The notes under the pieces: generated by a model
Told to the model about the DNA's origin: nothing
The model's database searches: none
The model's input: only the letters and a program-made list of their open reading frames with translations
Position numbers and translations under genes: made by a program
DNA from: Hafnia psychrotolerans
GTDB taxonomy: Bacteria; Pseudomonadota; Gammaproteobacteria; Enterobacterales; Enterobacteriaceae
Assembly: GCF_014639435.1 (NCBI RefSeq)
Contig: NZ_BMFZ01000006.1
Coordinates: 186,001 to 250,000 of the forward strand
Direction: 5' to 3'
DNA length: 64,000 bases
Part shown: one piece after another, positions 35,352 through 43,694 of the stretch
Layout of the letters: each line of letters opens with the position of its first letter
Numbering within the stretch: position 1 is the stretch's first letter

Positions 35352-35399
35352 ATGATTGTAAGAACATGGCATGGACGCCTGCTCTTGAATGTGAGTTAA
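35352..35399 (+). pseudogene. N-terminal stub of an ABM-domain-like gene
   Basis: GGAGAAGAGTA precedes an ATG that opens MIVRTWHGRL and stops after 15 codons. MI(V/I)RTWHG is a common opening of small antibiotic-biosynthesis-monooxygenase (ABM) proteins of about 100 residues, so this looks like a gene of which only the ribosome site and first ten codons survive a deletion. The family call rests on ten residues. Confidence 0.4.
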
Positions 35400-35420
35400 A
35401 TCATTTCCGATAAAAGCAAA

Positions 35421-35449
35421 TCGTCACCCGCCTGACATAAATTCGTCAT
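35421..35449 (+). promoter_or_regulatory. Pho box (three PhoB half-sites)
   Basis: TCGTCAC (35421), CTGACAT (35432) and TCGTCAT (35443) recur at exactly 11-bp steps, the spacing of PhoB half-sites. CTGACATAAATTCGTCAT (35432-35449) matches the classic 18-bp Pho box at 15 positions. It lies 54 bp before the next importer gene. A clear -10 hexamer at the usual distance is not seen. Confidence 0.6.
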
Positions 35450-35502
35450 CTGTGCCTCTTAAGCTTCTGCGTAACAATAAATCCCAAAGAGGATAGTTCC
35501 CC

Positions 35503-36252
35503 ATGTCAATGCAATACTCTGTGGTTGCGGATGCGCACAACTGCGCGCCTGCTTTGCCGGCTATCACGGTCCATCAGGTAAGCCAGTTTTTCGGGGCCAA
35601 CCAAGTACTCAATCATGTCAATATTGAAGTGCCAAAAGGCACTATCGTCGCACTACTCGGTCCTTCCGGATGTGGCAAAAGCACCCTGCTGAAATTGCTG
35701 TCGGGTCTTTTACATCCGTCATCCGGGGAAATCCATTTTGGTGAGATGTGCGTGGCAGCTGGCAAATTCAGCCTGCCACCGGAAAAGCGATCGCTGGGCA
35801 TGGCCTTTCAAGACTATGCACTGTGGCCACATATGAACGTCTACCAGAACGTCGCCTTCCCTCTGCAAATGTGTGGTGTGCGTGGCGTTGTTCAGCGTGA
35901 AAAAGTGATGGCAACGCTGGAACGGGTCAGCCTGGCAGATTTCTCATTGCGTCGCCCTGGCGAGTTGTCCGGCGGGCAGCAACAGCGCGTGGCACTTGCG
36001 CGGGCAATTGTAGCTGAGCCGCAAATTCTTCTGTTTGATGAGCCGCTTTCCAACCTCGATCGTGACTTGCGTGAAAGCCTATGTGAAGAGATGGCAACAC
36101 TGCTGCGCCAGCTTGGCACCACCGCGGTTTACGTCACCCACGACCCGAACGAAGCCCAAACGCTGGCGCACTGTATCGCCCGGATGGAACATGGCCGTAT
36201 CGCACGTGTAGATCAGATTGAATCTTCCTGTATTGCTCCCTTTGTTGCTTAA
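35503..36252 (+). CDS. ABC importer ATPase, AfuC/PhnT type
   Basis: A 249-residue ATPase without the C-terminal regulatory domain of longer homologues. Walker A is GPSGCGKST, the Q-loop is in AFQDYALWPH, the signature is LSGGQQQR, Walker B is ILLFDEPLSNLDRDLRE and the H-loop is in YVTHDP. Ferric, sugar-phosphate and 2-aminoethylphosphonate importers share this ATPase type. It is the first gene of a three-gene run (ATPase, binding protein, fused permease), preceded by AGAGGAT and a Pho-box-like array that favours a phosphorus-containing substrate. Confidence 0.88.
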   Translation: MSMQYSVVADAHNCAPALPAITVHQVSQFFGANQVLNHVNIEVPKGTIVALLGPSGCGKSTLLKLLSGLLHPSSGEIHFGEMCVAAGKFSLPPEKRSLGMAFQDYALWPHMNVYQNVAFPLQMCGVRGVVQREKVMATLERVSLADFSLRRPGELSGGQQQRVALARAIVAEPQILLFDEPLSNLDRDLRESLCEEMATLLRQLGTTAVYVTHDPNEAQTLAHCIARMEHGRIARVDQIESSCIAPFVA

Positions 36253-36258
36253 CCTCTG

Positions 36259-37251
36259 ATGGAAAAATCACTGATGAATCTCACTCCAACTTCATTCAAA
36301 ACAGGTTTAATCACGGTAATGACTCTTTCTTTCGCAATGGCCGCAGGCAGTGCAAATGCGCTGACCCTTTACACTGCGGGTCCCGGATCGTTGGCAAAAA
36401 AACTGGCGGCAGGTTATGAGAAACAAACCGGTGTCAAAGTAAACGTATTCCAGGCCACTACAGGCAAAGTGATGGCGCGACTGGATGCAGAACAGGCCAA
36501 TCCGCATGCTGACATTTTAATTTCCGCATCGTGGGATACTGCGGAAGATCTGCAGAAACGTCAGTGGCTGCTGGCTTACCAAAGTCCAAATGCCGCACAG
36601 GTTCCTGATCAATTCAAAACCCCATATTATGTTGCACAAGGCATTTCTGCGCTGGCTATCATCTGGAACACCAAAAGCGGCACACCGGAGCCTAAAGACT
36701 GGGCAGATTTAGCCAAACCAGAATTCAAAGACAAAGTCACCACGCCAGATCCTGCGTTGTCGGGGGCCTCGCTGGATTTGTTGATCGGCTTACAGAACGC
36801 CAAGCATGAACAGGCCTGGAAGTTGTTCGACGATCTAAAAGCCAACGGCATGGTGATTGCTGGCCCTAATGCACAGGCGCTGACGCCGGTGCTACAAGGT
36901 GCAAAAGCCGCGGTCTTCGGCGCAGTGGATTATGTCTCTTACAGCAGTGTGCAGGACGGCGAAGCAATCAAAGTCATCTTCCCCGAGACCGGAACGGTGA
37001 TCGCGCCGCGCCCGATGATGATCCTTAAATCGAGCAAAGAACCGAAAGAAGCTAAAGCCTTTATCGATTACGCCTTGTCAGACGAAGGTCAAAAGTTGGT
37101 CGCTGATTCCTGGCTAATGCCAGCCCGTACTGACATCGATGCAAAACGCCCGTTGTTTAAAACTCTGAAAATTTTACCAGAAAATGCACAACCCTCGGCT
37201 TCGCGCAAAGAGGTGCTGGACCGCTTCGCCAGCCTGTTTGGCCAACGCTAA
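36259..37251 (+). CDS. ABC importer binding protein (iron/phosphonate type)
   Basis: A 330-residue periplasmic binding protein with a signal peptide (cleavage after about SANA), then LTLYTAGPGSLAKKLAAGYEKQTGVKVNVF, the opening of the group that binds Fe(III), sugar phosphates and 2-aminoethylphosphonate. The tyrosine pair that typifies ferric-ion binders is not evident, and ADILISASW resembles the phosphonate-binding branch. ATG 36259 has no clear ribosome site; the ATG five codons later (MNLTPT, 36274) is an equal candidate and makes a better signal peptide. Confidence 0.85.
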   Translation: MEKSLMNLTPTSFKTGLITVMTLSFAMAAGSANALTLYTAGPGSLAKKLAAGYEKQTGVKVNVFQATTGKVMARLDAEQANPHADILISASWDTAEDLQKRQWLLAYQSPNAAQVPDQFKTPYYVAQGISALAIIWNTKSGTPEPKDWADLAKPEFKDKVTTPDPALSGASLDLLIGLQNAKHEQAWKLFDDLKANGMVIAGPNAQALTPVLQGAKAAVFGAVDYVSYSSVQDGEAIKVIFPETGTVIAPRPMMILKSSKEPKEAKAFIDYALSDEGQKLVADSWLMPARTDIDAKRPLFKTLKILPENAQPSASRKEVLDRFASLFGQR

Positions 37252-37321
37252 GTCCATAATATTCAGGGCTGAATAGTCAGCCCTGACGTCATACATTCCC
37301 GCAACAGCAGCTAACATCCTT

Positions 37322-38974
37322 ATGATGAGTAAGAATTTTTTTCTTCCTGCCCTCACCTGCGCGGCACTATTGCTCTTAGTCGCGCTGCCGGTGACATTTG
37401 TTATCTTGCAGGCGATTTTCCCGCATCTCGACAGCGGTCTGTTTAACGACGCCTTCAGTGCTTTCAGCCGTTTATTCAAGGATGCCCAACTGCGCGAAAT
37501 GGTGAGCGCTACGCTGAAAGTGGGTATTGGTGTCGCAGTATGTAGCGGCATTATTGGTATTCCGCTCGGTGCGCTGCGTGGGCTATTCGTACTGCCAGGC
37601 GCCGTACTGTGGGATTTACTTTTCCTCATTCCCTTCATGGTGCCGCCTTACATTGCCGCCCTTTCATGGATGTTGGCCTTGCAAACCAATGGCTATGTCG
37701 AACAACTGTCCTCGCTGCATCTGAATGATTTCTTATTTTCCCTGCCCGGTATCGTGGCGGTGATGACGCTGAATGTATTTCCGGTGGTGTATTTCGCGGT
37801 ATCACGCAGCATGGCTGCTAGCGGTAGTCGTCTGGCGGATGTGGCACGGATCCATGGTGCAGGTCCGTGGCGGGCATTTGTGCGCGTAACTTTACCTCTG
37901 GCGCTACCGTCAATGGCTTCAAGCCTGCTACTGGCGTTTACACTGTCGATCGAAGAATACGGCGTACCGGGCGCACTGGGCACCCGAAGTGGCGTCAATC
38001 TCCTGACCACGGGCATCGAGCAACGTCTTGCCGACTGGCCGGTGGATATGCCTGGCGCATCGGTGCTGTCGTTGGTTTTAGTCGCGCTGGCACTCTGCGC
38101 CTATTGTGTTCAACGAGCGGTGCTCGGCGGTCGTAATGTCGAAACCTTGACCGGCAAACCGGCGGACAGGGTCGCCAAACCGCTGGGAGGCGGCAAATGG
38201 CCAGCCATAGTGTTGTTTACGTTAGTCGCATTGGTCAGCGTCGCCCTGCCGTTGATGTCGATGACCCTTACTGCGTTTTCCGGCACGTTGTCCGGCGGGA
38301 TCGCATGGCAAAACCTGACGCTGCGGCATTATGCGGCACTGTTCGACATTGATGGCGACGCGCTTTCGGCACTCAGCACGAGCCTCAGTCTGGCGCTGGG
38401 AACCGCACTTATCGCAGGCGCAGTCGGTTTGCTGTCATCGTGGCTGGTTGTCGTCCGGCAGGTACGCGGGGCGGTTGCCATCGATGCATTATCATTGCTG
38501 CCCGCCGCACTGCCGGGCATCGTGGTAGGCGTCGGATTGATTCTGGCGTGGAACCGGTTTTTTTGGCCGATAACACCTTATAATACCTGGGCTATTTTAC
38601 TGCTGGCCTATTGTTGCCTATTGTTGCCATACCCGGTGCGCTACGTCAGCGCCGCCATGAGTCAGATTGGCAGTAATCTCGACGCCGCAGCACGAGTGCA
38701 CGGTGCCAGTGCTGCTCAGGCATTGTGGCGAATTCTACTGCCGCTGGTTTTCCCCAGCCTGCTGGCCGCTATGATGATGGTATTTGCAGTAGCCTCTCGG
38801 GAATTGGTGACATCTCTGTTGCTGGCACCTGCGGGTGTACAAACCGTCTCAGTGTTTGTATGGCGACAGTTCGAGCAAGGCTCCGTGGGGGATGGCATGG
38901 CGATGGCATCTATAGCGGTGTTGATCAGCTTATCGCTGATGTTAGCGGCGGTGCGGCTACAGACACGCAATTGA
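37322..38974 (+). CDS. ABC importer fused permease (two-domain)
   Basis: A 550-residue permease with about twelve membrane helices that joins two binding-protein-dependent transport domains. Each half has its ATPase-docking EAA loop: RLADVARIHGAGPWRAFVRVTLPLALP (about residues 168-194) and LDAAARVHGASAAQALWRILLPLVFP (about 455-480). FbpB/SfuB-type and some phosphonate permeases share this arrangement. It starts 70 bp after the binding-protein gene, so it belongs to the same operon unless a promoter is hidden in the gap. Confidence 0.9.
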   Translation: MMSKNFFLPALTCAALLLLVALPVTFVILQAIFPHLDSGLFNDAFSAFSRLFKDAQLREMVSATLKVGIGVAVCSGIIGIPLGALRGLFVLPGAVLWDLLFLIPFMVPPYIAALSWMLALQTNGYVEQLSSLHLNDFLFSLPGIVAVMTLNVFPVVYFAVSRSMAASGSRLADVARIHGAGPWRAFVRVTLPLALPSMASSLLLAFTLSIEEYGVPGALGTRSGVNLLTTGIEQRLADWPVDMPGASVLSLVLVALALCAYCVQRAVLGGRNVETLTGKPADRVAKPLGGGKWPAIVLFTLVALVSVALPLMSMTLTAFSGTLSGGIAWQNLTLRHYAALFDIDGDALSALSTSLSLALGTALIAGAVGLLSSWLVVVRQVRGAVAIDALSLLPAALPGIVVGVGLILAWNRFFWPITPYNTWAILLLAYCCLLLPYPVRYVSAAMSQIGSNLDAAARVHGASAAQALWRILLPLVFPSLLAAMMMVFAVASRELVTSLLLAPAGVQTVSVFVWRQFEQGSVGDGMAMASIAVLISLSLMLAAVRLQTRN

Positions 38975-39011
38975 CGGCCAGTCTAATCACCGCTTAACGC
39001 ATTCAATTCAG

Positions 39012-39041
39012 TTTCAAAACCTTGGGCTGCCAGTCGCAGCC
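39012..39041. repeat. Short palindromic repeat, copy F
   Basis: GTTTCAAAACCTTGGGCTGC then CAGTCGCAGCC: an AACCTTGGGCTGCC block with a GGCTGC/GCAGCC stem, a diverged partial copy of the tail and GGGC/GCCC hairpin seen in copies A to E. It lies in the 110-bp space between the convergent fused permease and ROK regulator genes. Confidence 0.5.
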
Positions 39042-39084
39042 TTAAGCTTGACGTTGGTTTTTAAAAAACGCCCAAAAGTCGTTT

Positions 39085-40257
39085 CTACTTCAGCAGCACC
39101 TCATATTGCGGGTTAAATTCATCGAAAATCGGCAGTGCCGCCGCGCCTAGTGCCGCGGTGTTGCTGCCGGACATGCCCATTCGCAGACGCATGCCTTGTG
39201 GATAACGGCTGCGCACCGAACTATAAAGTGGTGTCAGCCGTTTGATCAGCTTTTCGACCAGCAATGGCGGCATCATGCCGCCGATGATCACGCATTCGGC
39301 GTCGAACACACACTCCATAATATTAATCGCCTGACAGGCCGGTTCGATCGCAGTGTCTAGCCAGCGATCAAAGGTTTCCTCATCCACCTGCAGTAAATCT
39401 TCCGGCGTTGCACGGGCGGGGTCCAGCCCGCAGGCTTCATAGACCGCCTGAAGTGAGAGATAGCGCTCGAGGCAACCCCGGTTACCGCAGTAACACTCGC
39501 GGCCACCGGGTTGCACCACCATGTGACCGATCTCGCCCGCATTATGTGCGTGGCCGGTATAAATTCGCCCGTCAGTGAATATACCGGCACCGAGACCCGT
39601 GCCGATATAGAGATAAACAAACGAGGTAAGTTGCTTGGCGATACCATGAAATCGCTCGCCGATGGCGGCCACGGTGGCGTCGTTTTCAAGCCGTACCGGC
39701 CAGCCGGTTGCCGCACTCAGGCGGGCTTCGACATCGATATTATCCCAGCCATGCAAGGTCGTCGGCCCTTGGGAAGAGATCCCTTCAACACCGAACGGTC
39801 CCGGCATGACGATGCCGATACCCAGCATTTTTCGCCAGTCAATCTTCACCTGTTGGCGCATTTCTTGCATTATTTTCTCAATCATCGACAGCGTCGGTTC
39901 CGGCTGCGGTTTTTGCACCGCCACCAGATGACGAAAACGCACGTTCCCGGTGAGATCAACCAACACAATCAGCAACGATTGATGATCAAGATGGATGCCT
40001 ACCGAGTAGGCACTATTCGGGTTGAGCGTGAGTGGCGTTGCCGGTTGTCCACGACCGCCCGCCCTGCGCGGCAGATGTGATGAGAGGATCCCAGCAGCTT
40101 CGAGTTCGGTGGCAATGTTAGAAACTGTTTGCGGCGTCAACGACGTCAAACGAGCGATTTCGGCGCGGGTCAGTTCACTGTTAAGGCGAATGGCTTCGAT
40201 CACCACGCGGCGATTGTGAGCGCGGGCGTGTTCAAGGTTAGTACCAGAAGTTGTCAT
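39085..40257 (-). CDS. ROK-family repressor (NagC/Mlc-like)
   Basis: A 390-residue regulator: N-terminal helix-turn-helix (about 20-65, TRAEIARLTSLTPQTVSNIATELEAAG), then a ROK sugar-kinase-like domain with DLTGNVRF and YIGTGLGAGIF phosphate-loop motifs and a zinc site CYCGNRGCLE. It is divergent from a sugar importer/kinase operon. Two copies of the 16-bp palindrome GCAATCAAATTGATTT in the gap are its probable operators. The inducer is likely a sugar or sugar phosphate. Confidence 0.9.
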   Translation of the reverse strand: MTTSGTNLEHARAHNRRVVIEAIRLNSELTRAEIARLTSLTPQTVSNIATELEAAGILSSHLPRRAGGRGQPATPLTLNPNSAYSVGIHLDHQSLLIVLVDLTGNVRFRHLVAVQKPQPEPTLSMIEKIMQEMRQQVKIDWRKMLGIGIVMPGPFGVEGISSQGPTTLHGWDNIDVEARLSAATGWPVRLENDATVAAIGERFHGIAKQLTSFVYLYIGTGLGAGIFTDGRIYTGHAHNAGEIGHMVVQPGGRECYCGNRGCLERYLSLQAVYEACGLDPARATPEDLLQVDEETFDRWLDTAIEPACQAINIMECVFDAECVIIGGMMPPLLVEKLIKRLTPLYSSVRSRYPQGMRLRMGMSGSNTAALGAAALPIFDEFNPQYEVLLK

Positions 40258-40311
40258 AACTGCCTATGCACCAAAGGAAAGCTTGCAAGCAGTATGCTGT
40301 TAGATATTTGA

Positions 40312-40327
40312 GCAATCAAATTGATTT
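40312..40327. promoter_or_regulatory. Palindromic operator 1 of the ROK system
   Basis: GCAATCAAATTGATTT, with a perfect 6-1-6 palindrome AATCAA-A-TTGATT. TATAAT (40328-40333) follows at once on the plus strand, so the palindrome sits in the spacer of a probable rightward promoter. The site is also 55 bp from the ROK start on the minus strand, consistent with autoregulation. Confidence 0.7.
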
Positions 40328-40339
40328 TATAATCACGAT

Positions 40340-40506
40340 GGGCTGGCTGAATGTGTCCAGAATGACGGCGCTATCACAGCAATGAATGTTATGACCGTGT
40401 TAATAGTATTAGACAGAAATGATTCAATACATAGGTTCTTCCTGGAATACCTCCTGTAGCACGGCAAGGATGCTGCTCCATCCGGCGCCATCGGATGGAG
40501 TTTTTT
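40340..40506 (+). ncRNA. Candidate 167-nt leader or sRNA
   Basis: A transcript started by the TATAAT at 40328-40333 would begin near 40340 and meet a strong terminator at 40476-40506. No open frame with a ribosome site lies inside; a 15-codon frame at 40338 is too close to the start site. It could be an attenuated leader of the sugar operon or an independent small RNA under the ROK repressor. The -35 region is weak, so the promoter is uncertain. Confidence 0.35.
40476..40506 (+). terminator. Rho-independent terminator upstream of the sugar operon
   Basis: A perfect 9-bp stem CTCCATCCG/CGGATGGAG, a 7-base loop and six T (40501-40506). It lies between the two operators and 58 bp before the binding-protein start, with no gene to terminate on its left on the plus strand. 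Confidence 0.9.
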
Positions 40507-40519
40507 AACGCTTATTAAA

Positions 40520-40535
40520 GCAATCAAATTGATTT
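40520..40535. promoter_or_regulatory. Palindromic operator 2 of the ROK system
   Basis: An identical copy of GCAATCAAATTGATTT, 208 bp from operator 1 and 28 bp before the binding-protein start codon. The spacing would allow DNA looping between two repressor dimers. A clear sigma-70 promoter is not visible between the terminator and this gene. Confidence 0.7.
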
Positions 40536-40563
40536 AATTATCCTAATGACCGGAGATGAATAC

Positions 40564-41811
40564 ATGACTATGCGATTAACCCCTGCAGCCACTTTGTGCG
40601 CCCTCTCGGCTCTGGCTTTTAGCTACAGCGTCAATGCGGCCGAGACAACTCTCAGCGCATTGTTTATGACACAGGCGGCATACAGTGAAGCTGACATTCG
40701 TGCAATGACGGCGGATTTCACCAAGCAACATCCTGACATCAAAGTGAATCTGGAGTTCGTTCCTTACGAAGCCCTACACGATAAAATCATTGCTGCACGC
40801 GGCGCCGGTGCCAACGGGTATGACATCGTGCTGTTCGACGCCATTTGGCCAGCGGAATTCAACAAATATGGGTTGTTGCAGGATGTCACCTCGCGTATCA
40901 GTGCGGATGAAAGTAAAAAAATATTCGACGGTGCAATCTCTACCGTGACGTATAAAGATAAACGCTGGGGTATGCCGTGGATCCTTGATACCAAATATCT
41001 GTATTACAACAAAGCCATGCTGGCAAAAGCCGGGATCACTACCCCGCCGGCGACCTGGGCTGACGTCGAGAAACAGTCTGAGATCCTCAAAGCAAAAGGC
41101 ATCGTCAAATTCCCGCTGGTCTGGAGTTGGTCACAATCAGAAGCGTTGCTGTGTGACTACACCACGCTGGTTTCTGCGTTCAAAGGCAGTTTCTATCAGA
41201 ATGGTAAGCTGAATTTCACCAACTCTGGTGCCATGAAAGCGGTCGATTTTATGAAGGAGACGCTGGATAAAGGGCTGACCAATCCGAATTCGCGTGAATA
41301 TCTGGAAGAGGACGTTCGCAAGTCATTCTCCAATGGTGACGCTGCCTTCGCGCTGAATTGGACGTATATGTACAACATGGCGAATGATCCAAAACAGAGC
41401 AAGGTTGCTGGTCAGGTGGGCGTCGTGCCGGCTCCGGGTTCGGTGGCAGGCCAGGCATCAGGCGTCAATGGCTCAATGGGTCTGGGTATCGCTAAGGCCA
41501 GTACTCATCCGGATCAGGCGTGGCAGTACATCACCTATATGACCTCGCAGCCAGTGCAAGACAAATACGCCAAGCTGAGCCTGCCAATCTGGAAGTCCTC
41601 TTATGATGAACCTGCGGTGCAACAAGGTCAGGAAGCGCTGATTGCCGCGGCAAAAACGTCACTCAATGTGATGCTTTCACGCCCGGTAACGCCAGATTAC
41701 TCACGTTTATCGAACATTCTGCAACAAAATCTGCAAGGTGTGCTGCAAGGTAAAGTCACCGCAAAAGACGGTATGACCACGGCCACCGAAGCCGCCGATC
41801 GCTTACGTTGA
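40564..41811 (+). CDS. Sugar-type solute-binding protein
   Basis: A 415-residue family-1 solute-binding protein with a signal peptide MTMRLTPAATLCALSALAF...NAA. The mature domain shows ADIRAMTADFTKQHPDIKVNLEFVPYEALHDKI and DIVLFDAIWPAEF, typical of CUT1 sugar-binding proteins. I start it at 40564, where GGAG lies eight bases upstream; an in-frame ATG at 40546 has no ribosome site. It opens a five-gene operon: binding protein, two permeases, PfkB kinase, ATPase. Confidence 0.92.
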   Translation: MTMRLTPAATLCALSALAFSYSVNAAETTLSALFMTQAAYSEADIRAMTADFTKQHPDIKVNLEFVPYEALHDKIIAARGAGANGYDIVLFDAIWPAEFNKYGLLQDVTSRISADESKKIFDGAISTVTYKDKRWGMPWILDTKYLYYNKAMLAKAGITTPPATWADVEKQSEILKAKGIVKFPLVWSWSQSEALLCDYTTLVSAFKGSFYQNGKLNFTNSGAMKAVDFMKETLDKGLTNPNSREYLEEDVRKSFSNGDAAFALNWTYMYNMANDPKQSKVAGQVGVVPAPGSVAGQASGVNGSMGLGIAKASTHPDQAWQYITYMTSQPVQDKYAKLSLPIWKSSYDEPAVQQGQEALIAAAKTSLNVMLSRPVTPDYSRLSNILQQNLQGVLQGKVTAKDGMTTATEAADRLR

Positions 41812-41885
41812 GTTTCATTTGAAGACAAACACCACGCCCTGAGTATTTCGGTATGAAGGGCGAACCCACACCACGGAAAATGAAC

Positions 41886-42788
41886 ATGCTGACTTTGTTT
41901 CAACGTGAACGTAGACAAGCCTGGTTGCTCCTTGCGCCCATGTTGTTAATGATGTTTCTGCTGACGGCCTGGCCGCTGGCTCGCACTCTATGGCTCAGTT
42001 TTACCGATGCAGGACTTATCGGTGACGGCACAGCGCCAAACTGGGTGGGCAGCGACAATTTTGTTTATGCCCTGACGGATCCTGACTTCCGCGCCGCACT
42101 TTGGCGCACACTGTACTTCACGATTGTTTCGGTGATTTTCGAGGGGATTATCGGCGTGCTGGTTGCGCTGCTGCTCAATCAGCCATTCTGGGGCCGCAGT
42201 GCGCTGCGCGTGCTGGTCATTTTGCCTTGGGCGCTGCCGACAATCGTCAATGCCACGATGTGGCGACTCAATTTCAACCCAGATTATGGCAGCATCAACG
42301 CCCTGCTGACCCAGCTTGGCGTGCTGGACCACTACCGCAGTTGGCTGGGGGATCCGTCATCGGCGCTAAATGCGGTGATGTTTGCAGACATCTGGAAGAA
42401 CTATCCGTTAATCACCCTGCTGACACTGGCCGCATTGCAGACCATTCAGGAAGACTTATTTGAGGCTGCCCGGCTGGACGGTGCCTCACCCTGGCGGCGT
42501 TTTTGCAAAATCACCTTTCCGGCGATTGCGGCTCCTCTGGCCGTGGCGCTGGTTCTGCGGACCATCGACGCCTTCAAGATTTTCGACATTATTTATGTCA
42601 TGACCCGTGGTGGGCCGCTCGACAGCACAAAAACGGCCAGTTTCTTTGTTTATCAGGAATCTTTTAGCTATTTGCGGGCGGGCAGCGGTGCGGCTTACGC
42701 CATTCTAATGACCCTCATTTGCGCGGTATTAATCATGATTTATCTCCTTATGCTGCTGCGTCAGCGTCATTCAGGGAGCGTGAAATGA
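41886..42788 (+). CDS. Sugar ABC importer permease (MalF type)
   Basis: A 300-residue membrane permease with six helices and the EAA loop EAARLDGASPWRRFCKITFPAIAAP. The start MLTLFQRERRQAW (41886) has GGAA seven bases upstream and begins with a normal short cytoplasmic tail; open codons back to 41853 would add 11 residues. Its stop overlaps the start of the next permease by 4 bp (ATGA). Confidence 0.92.
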   Translation: MLTLFQRERRQAWLLLAPMLLMMFLLTAWPLARTLWLSFTDAGLIGDGTAPNWVGSDNFVYALTDPDFRAALWRTLYFTIVSVIFEGIIGVLVALLLNQPFWGRSALRVLVILPWALPTIVNATMWRLNFNPDYGSINALLTQLGVLDHYRSWLGDPSSALNAVMFADIWKNYPLITLLTLAALQTIQEDLFEAARLDGASPWRRFCKITFPAIAAPLAVALVLRTIDAFKIFDIIYVMTRGGPLDSTKTASFFVYQESFSYLRAGSGAAYAILMTLICAVLIMIYLLMLLRQRHSGSVK

Positions 42789-43624
42789 AACCCAAAATTC
42801 GCCTGATTCTGCGTTATACCTTCGCCCTGCTTTTAGCCCTGTCGATTCTGGGACCGCTGCTGTGGATGTTCCTGATGAGCGTCAGTTCGGCGGAAGACCT
42901 GACCCGAATTCCCCTGGAGTGGCTACCCCGTCATTGGGACTTCAGCCGCTATGCGAGTCTGCTGACCTTACAGGCCGGTAAGCCTGGCGCGCTATTCCTT
43001 CATGCCTTGGGTAACAGCCTACTGGTTGCCTGTGGCGCGACGATGATCTCGCTGCTGCTGGCTATCCCCGCGGCGTACAGTTTTTCCCGCTACCCAGGCC
43101 GTAACGGCTGGCTGTTCGGCAGTCTGGCCATTTATATGGTGCCTCCGGTGGCGTTCGTGCTACCGCTCTATTTTATTTTGCAAAAGCTGAGTCTGCTTAA
43201 TACTCACCTCGGTCTGGTGCTGGTCTATTGTTCGATGATCTTACCCTTCCTGACGTGGATGCTGAAAAACCAGTTTGATGCCTTGCCAGTCGATATCGAA
43301 CAGGCAGCGCGTCTTGATGGACTGCGTTACTGGCAGGTTTTACTGCGCATTACCTTGCCGCTGGCAAAACCTGCATTGGGTGCTTCAGCCATGTTCGGCT
43401 GGTTATTAGCATGGGATGAATTCTTCTACGCCCTGCTGTTTACCAACAACATCGATGCCCAGACCTTACCGGTAACCATTGCCGGTTTTACCGCCGGGCG
43501 TGCCACTGATGATGGTCTGATCGCCGCAGTCGGTATTCTGGCCGCCATTCCGCCATTGTTTATTGCCCTATGGTTGCAGAAGACGCTCGTCAGTGGCTTA
43601 ACCAGCGGCGGCAGCAAAGGCTAA
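42785..43624 (+). CDS. Sugar ABC importer permease (MalG type)
   Basis: A 279-residue permease with six helices. EAA loop: EQAARLDGLRYWQVLLRITLPLAKPA. The end GLTSGGSKG is typical of MalG-like subunits. The ATG at 42785 overlaps the previous stop and has GGGAG upstream; an ATG at 42719 lies inside the previous gene and adds an unlikely 22-residue extension. Confidence 0.92.
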   Translation: MKPKIRLILRYTFALLLALSILGPLLWMFLMSVSSAEDLTRIPLEWLPRHWDFSRYASLLTLQAGKPGALFLHALGNSLLVACGATMISLLLAIPAAYSFSRYPGRNGWLFGSLAIYMVPPVAFVLPLYFILQKLSLLNTHLGLVLVYCSMILPFLTWMLKNQFDALPVDIEQAARLDGLRYWQVLLRITLPLAKPALGASAMFGWLLAWDEFFYALLFTNNIDAQTLPVTIAGFTAGRATDDGLIAAVGILAAIPPLFIALWLQKTLVSGLTSGGSKG

Positions 43625-43694
43625 GCGCTCTGGGTATTTATCAAAAGATCACTGGATTATAAAAAGCGCAAAAATTTATGGAAAAATCAAAGAA

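Noticed and set aside
40333-40527. 64-codon frame on the minus strand between the ROK gene and the sugar operon
   Set aside because: It reads through the terminator and operator; no ribosome site.
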